Source of the DNA: Margaritispora aquatica
Taxonomy: Eukaryota; Ascomycota; Leotiomycetes; Helotiales; Discinellaceae
DNA length: 64,000 bases
NCBI GenBank assembly: GCA_007644065.1
Contig: VJWN01000019.1
Coordinates: 248,001-312,000, forward strand
Direction: 5' to 3'
How positions within the stretch are numbered: the stretch's first letter is position 1; each line of letters starts with the position of its first letter. Below are positions 23,040-34,685 of the stretch, one piece after another. The position numbers were made by a program, and so were the translations under genes. The notes beneath the pieces were generated by a model. The model was not told where the DNA came from, did no database searches, and saw only the letters and a program-made list of their open reading frames with translations.

Positions 23040-26000
23040 ATGGCTCCAGACGAGGATATAAAGAAGCGTGTCGCAAGAAAGTTGACAAAGAGGAAGAAAG
23101 AAGGTCATCAAGTCACCATGGAAATTCCAGAACGCTTTCGAGATGGCGATGATGCGGATGAGGACTGCACGGCTCTGCCTACTGCCAACGCCTATATGAA
23201 TCAGTCAATCTTTGGCATGCTAGCAGCTGCAGGTTCTACAGTCGACTTCAACTCTCGATTCGATGCGCAATCCAGCGACGAGGAGGATGATTCGAGCGAA
23301 CAGCCTTCGCAGAGCTCTAGCTTGCGGGTTGACAAGACCCGTCGACAAAAGTCTCCAAAGCCAGAGAAGTCACATAGGCGAAAGTTCTCTGATGTCAAGC
23401 TCTTACGATCAATGTCGGGTTTGGGCTCAAGATCAAAGTCCAAGAATGCAGCAAAAGATCAAAGTCCCTCTTCACCAGACTTACCTACCGAACCCGTGGT
23501 GTCCGCGAAACCCGCGAACAGGGCACACTTGAGAGATGCTCCAGTCATGAGCAGGATGTTGGAGGCTAAAGCTGAGCTTTCAATGAGACCTAGCTTTGAT
23601 CTGCCACGTTCAGGCGGGACCGTTGGGCCATTAGGAGAGCAAGCATCAAGCAGTTTAGCACAGCAGCTGATGGACATTTTCCAGTTTGAGAAACCTGAAG
23701 ATGTGATTGATGGTGGGTTTTCTATTCTACTAGGTGATTCTCTGCGGAATGCTGATTGTAAACAGAGTATCCATGCTGGCTACTCAAAAGTGTGTTGCTT
23801 CAAGGGTACATGTACGTCACAGCAAAGCATATCTGTTTCTATGCATACCTGCCAAAGAAATCGGTAAGTTATGAGAAATTTATCTAAGGACTATAAATCT
23901 AATACGCTATAGAACGAAGTACACAAATCTGGTTACCTCTCAAAATCTGGACGGCGGAACCCTAAATTCAATAGATATTGGTTTCGACTGAAAGGAGATG
24001 TCCTGTCATATTACACCGATCCTTCTGATCTTTACTTCCCAAGCGGCAATATCGACCTCCGGTATGGCATATCTGCAAATATCGCAGACAACGAGAAAGG
24101 CAAGGATGCGACACATTTCACGGTTGTAACCCATCAGCGAAAGTATAATTTCAAGGCCGATAGCGTTCCAAGTGCCAAGGAATGGGTGAAGTCTTTACAA
24201 AAGATCATCTTTCGATCACATAATGATGGAGATAGCGTGAAAATCTCATTACCTATTGAAAACATCATCGATATTGAAGATAGCCAGATTATTGACTTTG
24301 CCGATACTTGCAAGATTCGAGTAATCGATAATGACGAGACATACGCCATTGATGAGGTTAGTTATAGTCTGCCCAAATTCATCTCTTTCGCTAATGATAT
24401 GTTCAGTACTTCTTCTCGTTTTTTAGCTTTGGTAAAGAAGCATTGAATGTTCTTCGCATTTTGGTCGAAGATACTGCAGCTCAGCAAATACCAGAGGACC
24501 TTTTAATACCGCCTATGCCTCTCGAAACCGAAGGCATCCATAGCCCAAAAGGTGGACTTTCGAAGAGAAATTCCTTGCAAATCAACAGGGAGACTAAGCT
24601 ATCCATTCAGCCTCCTGCACGAACGACCACTCCTGGGTTAGAAGAAAGTGTTAGGGCCACTTTATCTCCTATTGGTGTTGCGAGTCCTCGTGTAAGCACT
24701 GAGATGAGTCGTGCAAGTTCAGACGCATTTCGCAAAAGCGTCGACTTGAAAAACTTTGGAAGACGGAGCGTAGACTTGAACAGACTCAACATGGACGGTG
24801 GTCGGCGTAGTATGAGCGCTAGCAGGCGCAGTCTCAGCAGGAACCGACTCGGAGAGGACCCTCGTCGGTCAGAAAAACATGGATCATCAGATTCATATGT
24901 ACATTCTTTAGAAGAGCCAGGATCGTCAGGAGCGCTTCAGTCAACAAGCGATGACACCCAAGCATCAGCAAGCCAGATATTAAGAGGGTCTGATGTTTTC
25001 CTTTCGCCGACTATACAACGGGCATCATCGGCTTCACGACGTCGTGACCAGGATCCAGCAACGGCTAATGATTCACGTTCTGATTCACCATCAGGCCATA
25101 CGCCCAACACGAATAGAGCTTCTTCACGTCTCCGACAAGCAGGTACCACTGGATCAGCCGGAGACTCTAGCCCAGGGCAAGTTGACCCTTCGGCCTCGGC
25201 ACCGACACTTCAAAGCATCGTAAAAGCATCTGCCTATCCATTACAACGCGCAGCAGGATTTGCAGGATATCTCAATCGTCACTCCAAACGTATGAGTAGT
25301 CTATTAGCCACAGAGTCTATGGGCTACGTTGAGAAGGTATCTGGTATGTGGAAGGGAGGCAAGAAACACTATGATGAGCCGCAAGGGCTTGCACCTGATG
25401 AGGAGATTTACGATGATGGAGATGGAGATGACCAGACTGGATCCGGGGATCGATTTCGTGAGCATTTTGCGTTACCTGCGACAGAGAAACTCCAAGCAGC
25501 CTATTTCGGTTTCTTGCATCGTGTCCTCCCACTTTACGGCAAGATATATCTCAGCGATAGGTATTTTTGTTTCCGCAGTCTCCTTCCAGGCACTCGCACC
25601 AAGCTCATTCTTCCTTTGAAGGACATTGAAAATGTTGACAAGGAGAAAGGCTTTCGGTTTGGCTATTCTGGGCTGGTGGTTGTCATTAGAGGTCATGAAG
25701 AATTGTTCTTCGAATTTGCACAGGCAGATACGAGAGATGACTGCGCTGTGACATTGCTACAGAATCTGGAGACCATGAGGTATTTGAAAGAGTCTGGGCT
25801 GTTGACTATGGAGGAGAACGAGAGTGCCGAGAATGCGAGCGCAGAACACAAAGCTCTTCAACAGGCAAGGATCGAAGGGCAGACGGAGCACGAACTCAGG
25901 CTTCCAAAACATGTTGAGCAAGTTGTAGGAGAGGCGCCTCCCATATTGTTCGACGACCCACGCGCATCTATACTCAACTTCAAGCCAACAGAATCACTCC

Positions 26001-27539
26001 GCATAACTTGCCTCACAATAGGCTCGCGTGGTGATGTCCAACCTTATATCGCGCTGTGCAAGGGATTGATTGCGGAGGGTCACAAACCCAGGATAGCAAC
26101 CCACCGAGAGTTTCAAGGTTGGATCGAGTCCCATGGTATTGGATTTCAGCCAGTGGAAGGGGATCCTGCTGAACTGATGCGTATTTGTGTCGAGCACGGC
26201 ATGTTTACATACTCATTCCTACGAGAAGCTGGCTCAACGTTTCGTGGCTGGATTGATGAGCTACTCTCATCTTCGTGGGCAGCTTGTCAAGACTCCGATA
26301 TTCTCATTGAAAGTCCAAGCGCAATGGGCGGGATTCATATTGCTGAGGCTTTAGGAATTCCTTACTTTCGAGCCTTCTCAATGCCATGGACTCGGACGAG
26401 AGCATATCCTCACGCCTTTGCCGTTCCAGAGCACAAGATGGGTGGTGCTTATAACTACATCACATACGTTATGTTCGATAACATATTCTGGAAAGGAATT
26501 GCGGGTCAGGTGAACCGATGGCGGAGAAAGGAGCTTGGGCTTCAGGCAACAAATCTTGAAAGACTACAGCCGAATAAGGTTCCATTCTTATACAATTTCA
26601 GCCCCTCGGTCGTTGTACCACCTCTTGACTATAGCGATTGGATTCGTGTCACAGGTTACTGGTTCCTAGATGAAGGTAATGCAGCCGATTGGACGCCACC
26701 GAAAGATCTCGCAAACTTCATCAATACAGCTCGGTCGGATGGCAAGAAGATAGTTTATGTTGGCTTTGGCTCAGTCGTTGTACCAGACTCAGCAATGCTC
26801 ACAAATATCATCATCGAGTCTGTTCTTAAAGCCGACGTGCGCTGCATTCTCTCCAAAGGATGGTCAGATCGACTCGAGAAGAAAGATGTAGCCACTGTCC
26901 AGATGCCAATACCTCCCGAGATAATTCAAATTAAATCAGCACCCCACGATTGGCTCTTCAAGCAAATTGACGCAGCAGTTCATCATGGTGGCTGTGGTAC
27001 GACAGGTGCCAGCTTGAGAGCTGGAGTTCCGACTGTCATTAAGCCGTTCTTCGGAGATCAGCACTTCTTTGGCTCTCGTGTGGAAGATCTTGGAGTAGGA
27101 ATTTGTATTAAGAAGATGAATGTCAGTGTCGTTGCCCGTGCTATGTGGGAAGCTTGCAACAGTCAGAGAATGATCGTCAAAGCCAAAGTGCTAGGCGAAA
27201 CTATCAGAAGTGTAAGCAACATCCCGTATTGTCACGTTTCCGCTAATTGTTATTTAGGAAAACGGTGTAGAGACTGCCATCCAGTCCATATATCGTGATC
27301 TGGAGTATGCCAAGTCTCTCATCAAGAGACGCAGTGATGGAAAGACTGTTGATGATACCGTTGAGGAGTCTGAAGAAAGCTGGACCTTTATTGGCGACGA
27401 GAACGACAACGAGGTACTCAAGCGACATGACGCTCGTGAGATTCGAGAAGCGATGGACCAGAGTGGGTCGCTTGTTAGTGGATCTCTTATTACCAAGAAG
27501 TCTTCTGGTTCCGAAACATCTGGGATTAGAGGGTTTTGA
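23040..27539 (+). CDS. atg26: ATG26 UDP-glucose:sterol 3-beta-glucosyltransferase
   Basis: Five exons: 23040-23712, 23766-23863, 23913-24356, 24407-27211 and 27258-27539, giving 1433 residues; all junctions keep phase and restore conserved sequence ([53 protein letters not shown]). Domain order: first GRAM half at about 213-257, PH at about 262-360, a long Ser-rich linker, second GRAM at about 755-835 ([20 protein letters not shown]), then a GT28-type glycosyltransferase fold from about 940 ([18 protein letters not shown]) with the UDP-sugar site [15 protein letters not shown] at about 1264. It transfers glucose from UDP-glucose to membrane sterols. The GRAM/PH regions bind phosphoinositides, and in some fungi the enzyme is required for pexophagy and for host penetration. 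The last exon ends in a disordered acidic/Ser tail. Confidence 0.96.
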
Positions 27540-28990
27540 TACATTTGCTGCGATGCATTGTTTCTAGAATGTTGTTTAGCGAGGGCGTGGGAGGGCGGCG
27601 CCAAGGCGTCGACAGCTTTCTTTTGGATCGGTTGGGCATGGAGTTCTGACACATGCGCAATGAGAACGATTTTACGATAACTCTAATTTGTACTGAGCAG
27701 GAATTTGCAAGTCAAGAGGTACTTGATGGTAGTTATGGGAGGGTTGACCTTTAGACCTGGACTTTGAGCGATAGAACATGTGGATATTTACCTATGCTTC
27801 TTGGAAAATAATACGGGCCCGATAATACTATGCTGCGTAATAAGAAGTAATCCAAACCCAATTCACTAAAATTGTGACTACGCGTGTTTTTGCCGTAAGC
27901 ACAATAAGACGAGGCCATACAAATCTCTTTGTCTTTACTATACTTACATTTACGTAGTTAGAATGGAGGCTACAGAATTAGGATATTCTATTTATATGAT
28001 TATTATATTATTTATTTGGAAGGAAAAGAGAGATTGTATTTACCTGCTATATTCATATTTTAAGGTAGACTCTGAACTTACTATATAAGCTGCAAGCAGC
28101 TAGTGTATATAGAATAGGCAAAGCAAATGCTGATGAAAGCCTGAATGAATTTACCTTTACCTTCCCTTAAAAGCATTCCACATTCCAGAATCGACTCATT
28201 GATCGAATGACTGAAAACGTGACTTGGGAGTCATTCAATCCACCAATCAAATATCAAATCAACCCCTGCCTGCATAAAAGCTTTCCTCGGGTAATCGTCG
28301 AATCATTCACTTCGTATCCTTGTTTCTCCTCTTTCTCAGGCGATCCGGCCGCTGGACGTATTTAAAGGATTCCGTCTCCCCAGAGAAACAGCGAGCCATC
28401 CACGCACCAAGCGGCCACGGCGACCACCGGAAACGTCACTTTAGGTCTACAAGTCTACGGCATTCCACAACATCCAACTGCGCAACACGACTACCTCTAA
28501 GCTACATAATATTTTGTCAAAGGTCAACACGTATTGAGCTATTGCTATACGATATCGACTTCATAACCATTGCCCAGTTGTTTCCTAACATTACAATCAT
28601 CTCTGCGCCATAATTTAAGCTTGGGAAATCAATACAAAGGTGAATATTGCGCTAAGAGAAGGTTGGCGCAGATGCCCAGGATACACGTTGTACCCCACGC
28701 GACGACATCTATGGGAGCTTCTGCAAAGCTCAATTTGAGATTGTAGGTCTTTCAATAGCTCCTAGTCGTTCTTTGGAGATTGTCTGAAGCTTGCGCAAGC
28801 TTGTAAGACCGCACTTGAGCTTGTGTACTTGCCTTCAGCTACATCATTGGGAACAAAGTACTCGGGATCTGCGGCCGCCATCTCTCTTGTTAATCAACTT
28901 ACTTTGGCTAACATCTCTCACTTCGCAGAATCAAGAGTTTGTAACCCGCATGAGGCAAAGACGCGCGCCAGCGCGACGGAGGAAATCAAG
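27540..28990. other. Intergenic region and probable FCP1 promoter and leader
   Basis: The first part (to about 28180) is AT-rich with nothing recognisable. A CCAAT box at about 28243-28247 and a CATAAAAG TATA-like sequence near 28272 precede a probable transcript start, which would give FCP1 a long 5' leader of several hundred bases. That leader contains a short upstream frame at 28950-28994, listed separately. Confidence 0.5.
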
Positions 28991-28994
28991 ATGA
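28950..28994 (+). promoter_or_regulatory. Arg-rich upstream ORF overlapping the FCP1 start codon
   Basis: An ATG at 28950 opens a 14-codon frame encoding MRQRRAPARRRKSR. Its TGA (28992-28994) overlaps the FCP1 ATG (28991-28993) in an ATGA arrangement. If it lies in the mRNA leader, it could limit FCP1 translation or couple it by reinitiation. The overlap is seen directly; regulation is inferred. Confidence 0.4.
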
Positions 28995-31766
28995 GCACGA
29001 CTCTGAGCCTAGGAGCTAAGCTCAAGTATCCAATTACCATCAGCAAGTTGATGAAGAAACCGGGAGACACAATTGCAAAGGAGGAGAAAATCCTCGAATA
29101 CAAATTCACATGGATGGAGAAGGTCGGTGATCCCTTCGGCGAGGAATGGGAGGAGCAACAAAGCGCCTTTGCATCATGGGATTGTCCATCCGAGGGCACA
29201 TTGAAAAAGTGGAAGATACATGAAGGCATGACTATTGCGCGGGATATTCCCTTTGTCGAAATCAAGGAGGACTGCGTGCACCCTGTTCAGTTCAATGGAT
29301 TGTGTGGTATGTGTGGGAAGGACATGACTGAGATGTCATGGGCTAGCTCATCGAACGATACGTCGCGCGCTAAAATCAACATGATACACGACCAGACTGG
29401 ACTGCGAGTGAGTGCGGAGGAAGCTGCCAAAGCGGAAGGAAATTTACAACGACGGTTACTCAAGGACAGAAAACTGTCTTTGGTAGTTGATCTCGATCAA
29501 ACGATCATACACGCATGTATTGAGCCAACCGTTGGTGAATGGCAGAAGGATCCCACCTCTCCGAACTACGAAGCTGTGAAGGATGTCCGGTCTTTCCAGC
29601 TGAACGACGATGGTCCTCGAGGACTAGCTTCCGGATGTTGGTACTATATCAAAATGCGACCAGGACTGAAGGAATTCTTGAATAAGGTCTCCGAAATGTA
29701 CGAGTTGCATGTCTACACAATGGGAACTCGCGCGTATGCAATGAACATTGCCAAAATCGTCGATCCAACAAAGAAGCTCTTTGGTGACCGCATTATTAGC
29801 CGAGATGAGAATGGCAGCGTTACGGCGAAGAATTTAGCGAGATTGTTCCCAGTTGACACGAAAATGGTTGTCATTATTGATGATCGCGCAGATGTCTGGC
29901 CAAAAAATCGACCGAACTTGATTAAAGTCGTTCCATATGACTTCTTCTTGGGAATTGGAGATATCAACTCGAGTTTTCTACCGAAACGAGAAGATCTTCC
30001 TATCATGCCTCCACCACTCAAAAAGAAGCACACCGCAAAATCAGATGTCAAAGAGGAGGACTTAGAGAAGGTGGAAACGCCTGTAGGTGAACAGCTGATC
30101 GACGAGACGTCAGCGAGTACTGAGGAACCAAAACCAGAAAGCTCTGATGTGAAGCCAGTTAGTGCTTTAGACGAACTAGTCAGGATGGGTGGTGGTGATG
30201 ACCTAAGTTTGAGGGAATCTCAAGCAGCTGAGCAAGAGAAGTTCTTAGAGAAGCAACTTACTGAACGACCTTTGCTTCATATGCAAGAAGAACTAGACAA
30301 GGAAGATGAAGACGAAGATTCGATGATGGAAGATACCGAAAATGGAGTGACGGTTCAACCACATGCACACCACAGGCATAACTTACTCAAAGACGATGAT
30401 GTCGAGCTTTCTTATCTCCAAACGCACTTGACGAGGCTGCATAATGCATTCTACGAAGAGTATGATAGCGCTCTCGTTAGTGCTCAAGGCGGTCGTGTTG
30501 CACAACTCAAGCCGGGACACAACCGGAAGTTGAGTCTCAAAACAGATACAGCAGACTTGAAAATTGTACCTGATATCGGCAATGTGATGCCAAGAATCAA
30601 GTAAGTCTCGCTCAATTTTCGTTCAATATATATACTTATAGGATCGCAGGGCTCAGACACTGGCTGGTTGCACATTGGTGTTGTCGGGTCTGATACCACT
30701 TCAGGCACCAATTATGAGGTATGTTTCAGCTGTTTCCTGTTGGAGCACCGGAGTGTGTGCTATGTCATATAATACTAATACGTTGTAGGACAGAAATTGG
30801 CATCCAAGCCGACAGTTTTGGTGCGAAGATCGTAGCAAAGTAAGTGCATACGCAGAAGTTGTCGACTTGACTAATAAATTGTAGGGTTGGCCGCCATGTC
30901 ACACATGTTGTTGCATCTACAAGCCATACACGTACCCACAAAGTCCGACAAGCTGCGAAGTATCCACACATTAAGATTGTGAATCAGCAGTGGCTGTCAA
31001 ATAGCATGAGCAAATGGGAGAAAGAACCAGAAGAGCCTTATTTGGTATGCTGAGCTCATTTATGCACAACACTTTATCACATTCTAACCTGCAATAGGTT
31101 CACATCCATGACTCTGATCGAGTTAGAGAGGAAGGTTTCAATTCTAGTGAACCTTCTTCCATTAATGACTCTGATGATAGTTCTGATGACACAGAAAGCG
31201 AGAATGATGAGTCAAACAGCATATCAGCTAGTCAAGAGGAAGAGGCTGCTGATGCCGAAGGAGTCATTCCAGACCAGCTAGAAGGAGGTCATTCGCCAAT
31301 CGACGACCTGAAACAATTCGACTGGGGTACAGCCGACGATGAGTTAAAAGATTTCCTCGGATCAGATTCAGATAACGATAGTGATGCAAGCGACTCAAGT
31401 GATACTAGCAAACGAAGTGGGAGCAGCAGCAAAAGCGCGGCCAGAGGCAGCAAGAGGAAACACGAGGACATCACCGACGATGACGACAGTGACGAAGAAA
31501 GTGCTCTTGCGAAGAAGCAAAGAACAGCCAATTCACGAACATCAGGTCTCAAGACCGTCAAAACACCAAATAGCATCCAGTCCGAAAGCAGTCTTCCCAC
31601 ACCTGGCGGTACTGGCGATGAGGAAGGAGACGAGAATATCGAGGCTACTTTAGCGGCTGGTGACGATGAGGACGACGACGATTTCGCCGACCTAGAAGCA
31701 GATCTTCTAGCCGAGTTTGACCGCGACGACTTAGAAGAAAACACAGGAGGCGATGGTGGTGGCTAG
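28991..31766 (+). CDS. fcp1: FCP1 RNA polymerase II CTD phosphatase
   Basis: Exons 28991-30600, 30650-30718, 30789-30839, 30885-31044 and 31098-31766 give 852 residues. The N-terminus has a biotinyl/lipoyl-like KYPITISKLMKKPGDTI segment typical of FCP1. The FCP homology domain carries the catalytic DLDQT at residues 167-171 (first Asp is the phospho-acceptor), then MRPGLKEFL, YELHVYTMGTRAYA and VVIIDDRADVW. A BRCT domain spans exons 2-4 from about residue 538 (AQTLAGCTLVLSGLIPL to HIKIVNQQWL). The last exon is acidic, ending in a D/E-rich segment where FCP1 contacts TFIIF. The enzyme removes Ser phosphates from the polymerase CTD to recycle it. The frame is open upstream of 28991 but has no ATG there, so this start is preferred. 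Exon 5 is overlapped by an antisense frame that is only a shadow. Confidence 0.95.
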
Positions 31767-32518
31767 TACTTCGTGGCTAGGCAGCCTTGAGATGTATTGG
31801 AGTATTCCCTTCTCTTCTTCTGTATCATGTTATTCTGAATATTTGAGAGCTTTTGCGGAAATACATACCCGGAGTTCAATCTGCTGGCTGGTAGGCAAGC
31901 AGGCAGATGGCCAGGGAGGATACCTGCCTAGGATTTATGTTCATTTATGGCGCACTCATTCGCCTCCCTTCCCAAATTATAGCGATCGGGTAGTTTTGAG
32001 AAGATAGGTACCTAGAAATGGGCTGTTTTGTCCGACATGGACTTGGGGATTGGCGACTGGAGTTTTACCAGACAGCACATAGGTACTTAGGAAGCAAGCA
32101 AGCATAGCAGGATGGCGTTGTGAAAGCGAAGATGAATTTGAGGGATTTTCCCTCTCATGTTCAACGACATGTTCGTCTGGACGTTAGTTCATTCAACTAG
32201 AGAGTGTTTTGTTAGATAGGTATGAATTTGATTTACAACAAATTCTTAAGTTGGTTGCACATCTTTGATTTCGAAACATTCTGCTCTGATTGGTCACCCC
32301 ACCTATAGTGGACTCAATCCCAAAACGGCCTAGTGCACTTGCAACGCCGAGCCGCATCTAAAGAGCATCAATATGGTACCTCGACCTACATTGAAGCTCA
32401 ATTGAAGCCAATAAACCAGAAGCCACCCCCTTCGTCCGGAACGATTGCGACTCCGACACGCATACACTACGAATACGAGCTCGACTGATCACACGGTGAT
32501 CAAATCAATCACGCAGCG
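31767..32518. other. Intergenic region, no gene supported
   Basis: 3' flank of FCP1 and promoter of the GRIM-19 gene. No coding signal. Confidence 0.55.
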
Positions 32519-33695
32519 ATGCCTCAAGATTTACCTCCGGTCGGCGGATATGCACCGGTTCAGTACAAGGTTCGTGAGGTTTCCTTTACATGTGTTGTGT
32601 TTGTGTGCATGCGCTGCAGAATGGAAGGGGAACGGTGCTTGGGAGGTGGATGCAATGGGGCGATTGGGAGGGGCAAGAGAGCGAGGGAATGGCAGATGTG
32701 TGTCTCTGTGGATGGGGAGGGTGTTGGCCTGAGCAGCGTGTGGGGAATTGAAGGGAGAGGCGGATATGATGTCGAAGACGGGAGGCGGATATGAGGATGG
32801 GAGTTGAGAGTTGGAGTTGAGTTGTGGGACGAGTGGGTGGTGGAGATGTGACCAGTGCGGGATCGAAGGGACAATGTGGGAGGAGATATGGAGGGCTTCG
32901 ACCGACCGACCGGGATGGATGGTAGACGAGCGAAAGATCAGGAGAAGATATGACCGGAATCTCGTCAATGCGAGGAGGAAAGGAAGAAGATTCATCTGCA
33001 GTGCAATTGGAGGGCACAACACATAACTTAGAATTTTGAAGGGAGCAAAGGCTAACGAACATCTGTACAGCGAAACCTCCCTGCGCGTGGATTCAGGCCC
33101 TCGATTATGCTGCTTGCTATGGGCGGAGTGATGACGTTTGGTTTCTGGAAGATCGGCAAGGGAATTAGAGAGCAGAAGTAGGTTGCCTGACTTCCTTTAC
33201 TGCGATTACATCATATCGGTATCACGATATCTGGGTCTAGGCTTCCAATATCTGCCACATCCGTTATTCAGTTCACAGGCACTGCCAGTTGATATTGGAT
33301 GTATAGGATACTGGTCATGATATATGGAGTGGAGTGCAGATAGTTATGCCAACATGAAGATGGGGGCTAAGAATAGTGTGGAAGAGAAAGCTAACACAAA
33401 TACCAGTGAGCTTGCAAGAGAGAAGATGTGGTCTCGTATCCATCTCATTCCATTGTTGACAGCTGAGGAGGATCGGGATCTGGTACGAAGACATTTGGCG
33501 GATCAGGCGAGGGAGAAGGAGTTGATGGGAAGTGAGACGAGTCCTTATAACTCTGATAGGTATGTTCTTCCTTTGTCTATTGGAGTGTATGGTTGGATAG
33601 ATGTAGGCATTGATGGTATATGGTGCTAATTACTCTGGAAATTTAGATATGTGCGGCCAACGTTTGCGGTTACACCCAGTGCTAAGTCTACTTGA
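32519..33695 (+). CDS. Complex I subunit GRIM-19/NDUFA13 (B16.6)
   Basis: Four exons: 32519-32569, 33071-33177, 33407-33559 and 33647-33695, giving 119 residues. The spliced protein begins MPQDLPPVGGYAPVQYKRN, has RNLPARGFRPSIML leading into one membrane helix (MLLAMGGVMTFGFWKIG), then a charged helical matrix/intermembrane arm (REKMWSRIHLIPLLTAEED) and ends RYVRPTFAVTPSAKST. This is the full GRIM-19 family pattern; the subunit belongs to the membrane arm of NADH:ubiquinone oxidoreductase in the inner mitochondrial membrane. Intron 1 is 501 bp, by far the longest in the window, and uses a GTTCGT donor. Open frames inside it on both strands are not supported as genes. Confidence 0.94.
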
Positions 33696-34685
33696 GCGTG
33701 AAAAAAGCGGGCAATGTGGTTGATCTAGAGGAGAGGAATGTGGCTGGAGAAAGAATTGAAGCTGTACATATTGTAACACGCAAAGAGAGATTGAGCAATT
33801 AAAAACCCTGAACAACTAAGAACCTCTGATACATCTGGAGAGATTACAGGTGATATTGAGATCGTGCCAGTTAATTACCTTGAGGTATTTTACTGGAACC
33901 TGCGGAAAGAGGAGTTAGTCACTTATACAAACATCTATTCAATGCTACCCACCTTATATCTTTCATATCACTTGAGAATTGAGCCTTCGTTTCCATCATG
34001 ATATATCCCATCCTCACGTGCCTCGAACCTTGCGGCTGAACCCTGCGGATCATCAAATTTGACCTTCTCTTTTCATGCAAGCCTCAAAATGCGCAGTCTT
34101 TCAACAGTCCAATGAGACTTCATCTCACTCACCCTTCTTCACCCCCCCATTCTTCTATTTGGGGTTTAGATCTAAGCTTCACATACACCAATCAATCAAG
34201 GTACTATTTCTTGTTGCCTACACAGCCCAGACAGAGAGACAGAGAGACAGAGAGAGGGAAGTGCTCCTTCGCTCCAATATGGAATGACATATTTCCTGCA
34301 AGCTCGAGAGCTTATTTCAACCTCAGTAATCGCATGTGTCTTTCGAGTTCTTCCGTGCTTACGCCCCTCTTTCTTCTCCTTCTTCACCTCTTCCCTCCAA
34401 GTACCGTACAGTACCTATGAGGTGCGATTGCCATCGAGATTGCGTTTCCCTGCATTTGTTGGCCTTCTTATCTGGTCTTTTCTAGCCTCTCTAGCCTCTA
34501 GCGTAATTTGGTATTACACATCCAAAGTACTATACCATAATTAAGCCGTCCCTTCGCTCAAGGCATCTGTTTTTTCCCTTTTCCCTTTCATCTGTTTTGC
34601 TGCCAGGCAGCAGGAAAAGGGACCGACCCCCTCCTCAGGCCTCAATCCTCGGTACCCTACCTACGCCTACGCCTACGTCTACGCT
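33696..34685. other. Intergenic region with simple repeats
   Basis: 3' flank of GRIM-19 and promoter/leader of the membrane protein gene. It contains a CACGTG box at about 34014, an (AGAGAC)n-like purine tract at about 34230-34258, and a CTACGC hexamer repeat at about 34661-34685 ending directly at the next ATG. No gene supported. Confidence 0.5.

Noticed and set aside
28823..28990. In-frame extension upstream of the FCP1 start
   Set aside because: The frame is open but begins with GTG and has no ATG before 28991. FCP1 proteins begin close to the KYPITI segment.
31289..31744. 151-codon antisense frame rich in Ser and Leu
   Set aside because: It is the shadow of the acidic/Ser-rich last exon of FCP1, which is supported by phase-correct splicing and family composition.
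32531..33062. Three overlapping minus-strand frames inside GRIM-19 intron 1
   Set aside because: The Pro/Ser/His-rich translations reflect the G-rich sense strand of the intron. No domain or start context supports a nested gene.
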